64,000 nucleotides of DNA from Guptibacillus hwajinpoensis (GTDB lineage: Bacteria > Bacillota > Bacilli > Bacillales > Guptibacillaceae), in assembly GCF_001039475.1 (NCBI RefSeq), contig NZ_LELK01000004.1, positions 309,055-373,054 on the forward strand, in the 5' to 3' direction. The translations under genes were made by a program, and so were the position numbers. Shown here piece after piece: positions 59,494-64,000 of this stretch; the stretch's first letter is position 1; the number at the start of each line of letters is the position of its first letter. Below the pieces are notes generated by a model, which did no database searches, was not told the DNA's origin, and saw only the letters and a list, made by a program, of their open reading frames with translations.

Positions 59494-60974
59494 ATGGAAT
59501 CATGATTCAAGGCACGGCTTCAGACGTTGGGAAAAGCCTAATCGTGACCGCGTTTTGTCGCCTGCTCGCAAACGAAGGCTACGCTGTTGCTCCTTTTAAA
59601 TCTCAGAACATGTCCAACAATTCGTACGTGACGATGGAAGGGAAGGAAATTGGTAGAGCACAGGGCGCGCAGGCAGAAGCGGCGAGAACGGAAGCGAGCG
59701 TTTGGATGAATCCCATCTTGCTTAAACCGAGGTCTGATCAGCATGCTGAGGTGATTCAGTTTGGAACATCCTACCGTACGCTTTCCGGAAAAGACTACCG
59801 CGATTCCTACTATCACATGGGCATCGAAAGCATTCAGCGTGCCCTCAGTCACCTGAATGACACTTACAACGTGATTGTCATGGAAGGGGCTGGCAGTCCA
59901 GTCGAGGTGAATCTCAAAGATCGCGAGCTTGTGAACATGAAGGTAGCTGAAATGGCCGATGTACCCGTTCTTCTTGTGGCAGACATTGACCGCGGCGGCG
60001 TGTTTGCAAGCGTTATTGGGACGCTTGAGTTACTAGAACCTGATGAGCGTGAGCGCGTTAAAGGAATCATCATTAACAAATTCCGCGGCGATCCGGAGCT
60101 TTTTGAAGACGGGATTACGTGGATGGAAGAGCGAACCGGGATTCCAGTAGTAGGTGTTCTTCCTTACGTCGAGCACAGAGTGGAAGGGGAGGATTCTCTC
60201 TCCATAACCGATCGCTTTTCAAGCCAGAAAGGCATGATTGATATCGCTGCGATTCAGCTTCCTTATCTATCAAATTATAGTGACCTGGAGGCGTTTCTTG
60301 AAGAAGATGTCACGATACGCTGGGTTCAGCACGTCCGTGACCTTGGGAACCCCGATGCGATCATCATTCCAGGAACGAAAAGCACGATTCGCGATTTGAA
60401 CTGGCTGAACGAACGAGGCTTTGGCGATTATTTACGCGAATATGAAGGAAGCGTTATCGGCATTTGTGGTGGCTATCAAATGCTGACGGATACGCTCGTT
60501 GATGAGTACGGATCAGACACAGGCAAGCCCGGTACATCAATTGAAGGTGTCGGAATGATACCGGCGACAACATCCTTTCACAGTAGGAAAACGACCATTC
60601 GAGTGAGCGGAAAGCTACATCCAGCTACAAACGTAGAGTGCGAAATGGAAGGGTACGAGATTCATTTAGGAGAAACGGTTTTCGAACTTCCAGCTGAAAA
60701 GCCCTTTCTTCAATTGAATGACGGTCGCGCGGAAGGGTACTACAGCCAAGACGGTCGAGTGATCGGAACGTATGTGCATCATCTTTTTCACAATGATGAA
60801 TGGCGGACAATGTGGCTGAACCGCCTTCGTACGCGAAAAGGACTTATGCACCAAAAACAAGTCAATCGCTCTCAAATGAAAGAGCAAATCTACGAAAATC
60901 TCGCGAATCAGCTGAAGCCGCACCTGAATTGGGAGCTGATCAAAGAATTTCTTTTCCAGCGTGATCACGAATGA
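59490..60974 (+). CDS. cobQ: Cobyric acid synthase CobQ (CbiP)
   Basis: CobQ amidates four side chains of adenosylcobyrinic acid a,c-diamide using glutamine and ATP. The 494-residue protein has an N-terminal dethiobiotin-synthetase-like ATPase (MIQGTASDVGKSLIVTAFCRLLANEG, FKSQNMSNNSYVT, LVADIDRGGVFAS). The C-terminal glutamine amidotransferase has Cys in GICGGYQML and His in GTYVHHLFHND. The start overlaps the cobU stop (ATGA). Its presence in an operon without corrin-ring genes suggests use of partly amidated precursors from outside. Confidence 0.95.
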   Translation: MNGIMIQGTASDVGKSLIVTAFCRLLANEGYAVAPFKSQNMSNNSYVTMEGKEIGRAQGAQAEAARTEASVWMNPILLKPRSDQHAEVIQFGTSYRTLSGKDYRDSYYHMGIESIQRALSHLNDTYNVIVMEGAGSPVEVNLKDRELVNMKVAEMADVPVLLVADIDRGGVFASVIGTLELLEPDERERVKGIIINKFRGDPELFEDGITWMEERTGIPVVGVLPYVEHRVEGEDSLSITDRFSSQKGMIDIAAIQLPYLSNYSDLEAFLEEDVTIRWVQHVRDLGNPDAIIIPGTKSTIRDLNWLNERGFGDYLREYEGSVIGICGGYQMLTDTLVDEYGSDTGKPGTSIEGVGMIPATTSFHSRKTTIRVSGKLHPATNVECEMEGYEIHLGETVFELPAEKPFLQLNDGRAEGYYSQDGRVIGTYVHHLFHNDEWRTMWLNRLRTRKGLMHQKQVNRSQMKEQIYENLANQLKPHLNWELIKEFLFQRDHE

Positions 60975-61762
60975 GCTGGTGGCAGGGATTTCTCATCAAC
61001 CTACAATTCTTCACAGTTTTTCCCGTTCACCGTGAGATTCCGATGGAGCAGGCGCAACTCAAGCGTTCGGTCCAATCCTTTCCGCTGCTTGGGCTTCTCC
61101 AGGGCATTCTCTCGTCAGCGCTTCTCTATTCGCTGATTGAATGGACGCCGTTTAGCACGCTCGCCGTCGCGTTTATTCTCTGGCTATTTCTGATGATCAT
61201 AACAGGTGGCATTCACCTTGACGGCTGGATCGATGCGAGCGATGCGTTCTTTTCTTATCAAAATATTGAGAAGCGGCTAGACATTATGAAGGATCCGCGA
61301 ACAGGAGCGTTCGGTGTACTGTCAGTCACTGTGTTGCTTAGCGCGAGGTTTCTCTTTCTCTATGAAATTGCCGGACAAGCGGAGATGATGACGTATCTAT
61401 TAATCGCTATCATCCCCTTTTTAAGTAAAAGTGTGATGGGGTTGTTTCTCATAACAATCGAGCCGGCAAAACAGGAAGGTCTCGCTTACTTTTTTCAGAA
61501 TAAAATGCCAAGGTCTTCTCTATGGATCTATCTCGTTTATGTTGGGCTAATCATCTTCGCAACGCTCTTTAGTTCAACCGTTGGAAGTATGCTTATCATT
61601 CTGCTGTGCGGAGTGACGGTGGTTGTAGCATGGTTTATGAAAAGGAAAATCATTCGCTGGTTTGGCGGTGTGACGGGTGATTTGCTTGGAGCTAGTGTGG
61701 AAGGAACGGAGGTCGTGCTGTGGATGATCGTGTGGTTATTACATTATTTCGTCATGGGGTAA
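60971..61762 (+). CDS. cobS: Adenosylcobinamide-GDP ribazoletransferase CobS
   Basis: CobS is the membrane cobalamin (5'-phosphate) synthase that joins adenosyl-GDP-cobinamide to alpha-ribazole. The 263-residue protein has about seven helices and the family motif GGIHLDGWIDASDAFFS. LDIMKDPRTGAFGV follows, then a C-terminal GGVTGDLLGASVEGTEVVLW. Its ATG overlaps the cobQ stop and its end overlaps cobC by 43 nt. Confidence 0.94.
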   Translation: MSWWQGFLINLQFFTVFPVHREIPMEQAQLKRSVQSFPLLGLLQGILSSALLYSLIEWTPFSTLAVAFILWLFLMIITGGIHLDGWIDASDAFFSYQNIEKRLDIMKDPRTGAFGVLSVTVLLSARFLFLYEIAGQAEMMTYLLIAIIPFLSKSVMGLFLITIEPAKQEGLAYFFQNKMPRSSLWIYLVYVGLIIFATLFSSTVGSMLIILLCGVTVVVAWFMKRKIIRWFGGVTGDLLGASVEGTEVVLWMIVWLLHYFVMG

Positions 61763-62334
61763 CAGAAGACAATCGGCGCGGTGCTTATATCGGGTGGACG
61801 AACTCTCACTTGAGTGAAGAAGCAACGTTTCCAGAAGTAGATGAGGATGACTACGCTCTTATTTGGATGAGTGATCTCGACCGGTGTACGGAAACAGCAG
61901 AACACCTATTTCCATCCAAGGGAAAGAAGAAGAATGATGCTTTTCGAGAAATGCACTTTGGCGAATGGGAAGGAAAGGCGTATGCCGACCTTGAGCATGA
62001 CGATCACTATCGAAGGTGGATATCCGACCCTCTAACCGTTTCCCCTCCTGGTGGAGAGAGTTTCAAAGAATTTGGGGGACGTGTTGATAAAGCGTTCGAT
62101 TCCGTCATCGATCAGGTCAAGCAAACGCCAAATCGGAGTGCAGCGATCGTGACGCACGGTGGCGTTATTCGCTATTTGTTATCGAAGTACGCACCTATAG
62201 AGCGTTCGTTCTGGGAATGGCACGTTCAACACGGCACAGGCGTTTCGCTCGAATGGAAACGGAGCGAATGGAGGAGTGATGCACGATGCATTTCGTTACG
62301 GGAGGTGCCTATAACGGCAAAGCCAAATGGGTGA
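61720..62334 (+). CDS. cobC: Histidine phosphatase-family protein, probable alpha-ribazole phosphatase CobC
   Basis: CobC removes phosphate from alpha-ribazole 5'-phosphate or cobalamin phosphate. The 204-residue protein has the phosphoglycerate-mutase-type motif LFRHGVTEDN near residue 9, the second histidine in IVTHGGVIRYLL near 147, and FGEWEGKAYADLE. The GTG start is 7 nt from GGAGG and lies 43 nt inside cobS. It is predicted mainly by context plus family. Confidence 0.88.
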   Translation: MDDRVVITLFRHGVTEDNRRGAYIGWTNSHLSEEATFPEVDEDDYALIWMSDLDRCTETAEHLFPSKGKKKNDAFREMHFGEWEGKAYADLEHDDHYRRWISDPLTVSPPGGESFKEFGGRVDKAFDSVIDQVKQTPNRSAAIVTHGGVIRYLLSKYAPIERSFWEWHVQHGTGVSLEWKRSEWRSDARCISLREVPITAKPNG

Positions 62335-62720
62335 AAACGTTCTATGGAATAACGGAGAACCACTGCTGGAAATCTGGATTCAATGAGAAAAAGATTCCCC
62401 TTGATGATCGTCGCCTTTATGGAGATGTAGTCGTCTTTGAAGGTGTTGAGCACTGGATCAAAGAGCTAACCTCGGACGCGGACCTTTTAGAATGTCGAGA
62501 AATATGGCAATCGTTGCTCAGCATCTGGCATGCATGGGAAAACGAGCGAGAGGAACGAACCGTTGTGATCATTGGTACGGATCTATCAAAAGGAATTGTG
62601 CCAATGGAAAAAGAAGATCGAGACTGGCGTGACCTGACAGGATGGGCTTATCAAGATCTAACTGCTGTTGCAGACCGCGTTGATGTGATCTGGTATGGCC
62701 TGAATCAACAGCTAAAATAA
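62286..62720 (+). CDS. CobU-like protein with degenerate P-loop
   Basis: The 144-residue protein begins MHFVTGGAYNGKAKWVKTFYG, where a CobU P-loop would read GGxRSGKS. The C-terminal LSKGIVPMEKEDRDWRDLTGWAYQDLTAVADRVDVIWYGLNQQLK matches the CobU end (NQ-type and V-E-G-P motifs) in outline. It is shorter than CobU (188) and lacks the guanylylated His segment. It may be a kinase-like or regulatory relative used only in salvage, or a decayed copy. GGAGGAGTG lies 11 nt before the ATG, and it overlaps cobC. Confidence 0.65.
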   Translation: MHFVTGGAYNGKAKWVKTFYGITENHCWKSGFNEKKIPLDDRRLYGDVVVFEGVEHWIKELTSDADLLECREIWQSLLSIWHAWENEREERTVVIIGTDLSKGIVPMEKEDRDWRDLTGWAYQDLTAVADRVDVIWYGLNQQLK

Positions 62721-62732
62721 GGAGGAAAAGAA

Positions 62733-63323
62733 ATGAGAATCTATACACGTACTGGGGACGAAGGAAAAACAAGCATCATCGGTGGACGAGTTGATAAAGA
62801 CGATGTGAGAGTGGAAGCTTACGGAACGGTCGATGAAGTGAATGGGTTTGTCGGACAAGCAATCGTTGAACTGAGTGAATTGGCTGAGGAGAAATTCAGT
62901 GACATAGTAGAAGATTTAGAAAAAATTCAGCATGAGCTGTTCGATTGCGGTGGGGACTTAGCGAACGTCTCACCGAAACGTGAAGACAAACTAATGGAAG
63001 AATCGATTACGTACCTTGAAGGACGCATCGATGAATACATTGAAGAAGCACCAGCCCTCGAGCGCTTCATCCTTCCAGGTGGAAGCAAACCGTCTGCTAC
63101 CATCCATATCGCCCGCACGATTACCCGTCGCGCTGAGCGCCATGTTGTGAAACTAGCAAAGGAAGCGGAGAATCTACCACCTGTTCCAATGAAATACTTG
63201 AACAGACTATCCGATTACTTCTTCGCTCTTGCCAGAGTCATCAACTTCCGTCTGAACGTAAATGACGTAGAATACGCAAGAAGCGCGAAAGTATTTCGCG
63301 GTGGGAAGCGTAAAGGAGAGTAA
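62733..63323 (+). CDS. pduO: Cob(I)alamin adenosyltransferase, PduO type
   Basis: This enzyme transfers the adenosyl group from ATP to cob(I)alamin or cobinamide. The 196-residue PduO-type protein has the N-terminal ATP loop YTRTGDEGKTSIIGG, then RVEAYGTVDEVNGFVGQA. FILPGGSKPSATIHIARTITRRAER and PMKYLNRLSDYFFALARVIN follow, including the conserved Asp and Arg of the ATP site. AAGGAGGAAAAGAA precedes the ATG. It completes adenosylation before CbiB and CobU. Confidence 0.94.
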   Translation: MRIYTRTGDEGKTSIIGGRVDKDDVRVEAYGTVDEVNGFVGQAIVELSELAEEKFSDIVEDLEKIQHELFDCGGDLANVSPKREDKLMEESITYLEGRIDEYIEEAPALERFILPGGSKPSATIHIARTITRRAERHVVKLAKEAENLPPVPMKYLNRLSDYFFALARVINFRLNVNDVEYARSAKVFRGGKRKGE

Positions 63324-63326
63324 GCA

Positions 63327-63812
63327 ATGAATGGAAAACGGGCAAGCATCCTTGCCATATTCATTGCTTTGTCAGTCATAGGAGCTTTCATTAAAATACC
63401 CGCTATCGTTGGAAGCGTTGCCCTCGACGTGTTCCCAGCCCTCGTTGCAGCCGTTCTGCTCGGAAGTAGAAGCGGAGCGCTGATCGCAAGCTTCGGACAT
63501 CTTTTATCAGCCTTACTCGTTGGCTTGCCACTTGGCCCGCTCCACTTGTTAATCGCAGCAGAAATGGCAGCGCTCGTTTGGCTCTTCGGAAATCTGTATA
63601 AGAATAATAAACGAAAGTTGGCTACGGTCTCATTCTTGGTAGGAAATGCTTTCGTAGCACCACTGCCGTTCCTTTTTATACTTGGAAGTGGATTTTATGT
63701 GGCTCTAGTACCAGTCCTTGTTGTCGGTTCTCTTCTTAACCTTGGTCTAGGGATCGTGTTAATCCCACGCCTCGCGATGATAGTTGAGAAAAAAGGGGTG
63801 GTGAATTCATGA
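63327..63812 (+). CDS. cblT: ECF transporter S component, probable alpha-ribazole transporter CblT
   Basis: The 161-residue membrane protein has about five helices of the ECF S-component type (SILAIFIALSVIGAFIKIPAIVGSVALDVFPALVAAVLLGSRSGALIASFGHLLSALLVGLPLGPLHLL). It is followed at once by an AIR-synthase-like gene, with an ATGA overlap. In Listeria and Geobacillus the pair CblT and CblS brings in and phosphorylates alpha-ribazole. I assign the name from that gene pair. The direct substrate is not visible in the sequence. AAAGGAG lies 8 nt before the ATG. Confidence 0.75.
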   Translation: MNGKRASILAIFIALSVIGAFIKIPAIVGSVALDVFPALVAAVLLGSRSGALIASFGHLLSALLVGLPLGPLHLLIAAEMAALVWLFGNLYKNNKRKLATVSFLVGNAFVAPLPFLFILGSGFYVALVPVLVVGSLLNLGLGIVLIPRLAMIVEKKGVVNS

Positions 63813-64000
63813 GAGATGCGACAGTTATTCCTTTAGGAGATCAGTATCTTGTTATTGCGAGCGATAACAGCGGTGGGATTGGACGTAAAGAGCACGATAT
63901 TGTCCAAGTTCCGTATGATCTTGTTTCCTACTATTCGTTCAGGGTCGCTGTAATGGAGTGCCTGTCACTTGGAGCTACCCCCTCTTCCGTTGTCATGCAT
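63809..64000 (+). CDS. cblS: AIR-synthase-like protein, probable alpha-ribazole kinase CblS (5' part only)
   Basis: The window ends after 64 codons (MRDATVIPLGDQYLVIASDNSGGIGRKEHDIVQVPYDLVSYYSFRVAVMECLSLGA). This is the N-terminal ATP-binding half of the PurM/AIR-synthase superfamily, with the Asp in ASDNSGGIG and RVAVMECLSLGA. Because it overlaps the ECF S component in a cobalamin operon, it is likely CblS, the kinase that makes alpha-ribazole phosphate for CobS. The rest is outside the window. Confidence 0.7.
   Translation, partial: MRDATVIPLGDQYLVIASDNSGGIGRKEHDIVQVPYDLVSYYSFRVAVMECLSLGATPSSVVMH

Overview
This window is from a low-to-medium-GC, spore-forming Bacillaceae genome. It carries spoIIID followed by mbl and fabZ, SinR/SinI regulators, strong AGGAGG ribosome sites with some TTG and GTG starts, a Priestia megaterium-type gas vesicle cluster, and a sulfate-assimilation and cobalamin-salvage layout familiar from halotolerant or alkaliphilic bacilli. 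No rRNA, tRNA, prophage or CRISPR array was seen. I cannot name the species.

Layout. 0.4-2.6 kb holds spoIIID, mbl, an EpuA-family membrane protein gene and fabZ. 3.0-5.9 kb holds two SinR repressors, each next to a tiny SinI-type antagonist (40 and 39 codons), with shared GTTC/GAAC operators, and two small lipoproteins. 6-7.2 kb holds an SDR oxidoreductase and a glyoxalase-fold protein. 7.4-31.4 kb is an exoenzyme island. Six secreted proteins end in three cell-wall-binding (CWB2) repeats and carry different N-terminal enzymes: amylopullulanase-like GH13, nuclease, 5'-nucleotidase, GDSL hydrolase, M6 metalloprotease and a lysozyme-fold lytic enzyme. An NlpC/P60 hydrolase with a sigma-D-type promoter is embedded among them. 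The island is interrupted by a REP-associated tyrosine transposase (RAYT) and an extra dprA-like gene. 31.4-40.1 kb holds D-serine dehydratase, a LysM amidase, an S15-type hydrolase, DUF2254, a deoxyribosyltransferase-fold protein and a liquefying alpha-amylase. 40.3-47.2 kb, minus strand, is a complete gas vesicle operon gvpA-P-Q-B-R-N-F-G-L-S-K-J-T-U. 48.6-52.2 kb, minus strand, is sat, an SLC13 permease and cysC. 52.9 kb to the end is a cobalamin riboswitch followed by a tightly overlapped uptake and salvage operon (btuFC, a btuD-cbiZ fusion, cbiB, cobD, cobU, cobQ, cobS, cobC, a CobU-like gene, pduO, cblT and the start of cblS).

The most unusual feature is a family of about 17 intergenic palindromes built on GGGGTCAGGC and its reverse complement. 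Nine are joined by an AAAGACAAAA linker to a second hairpin (GTGTCC...GGACAC) that often looks like a Rho-independent terminator. About ten sit within roughly 30 bp of a stop codon, where a native terminator would be expected. One supplies the last seven codons of a gene. The only transposase in the window is the RAYT at 13.3 kb. It lies beside a perfect 50-bp palindrome of the family, and together with dprA it is bracketed by copies. I propose a REP/RAYT-type system in a Bacillaceae genome whose non-autonomous elements double as transcription terminators. A separate GC-rich imperfect palindromic repeat occurs three times, once between the cobalamin riboswitch and btuF.
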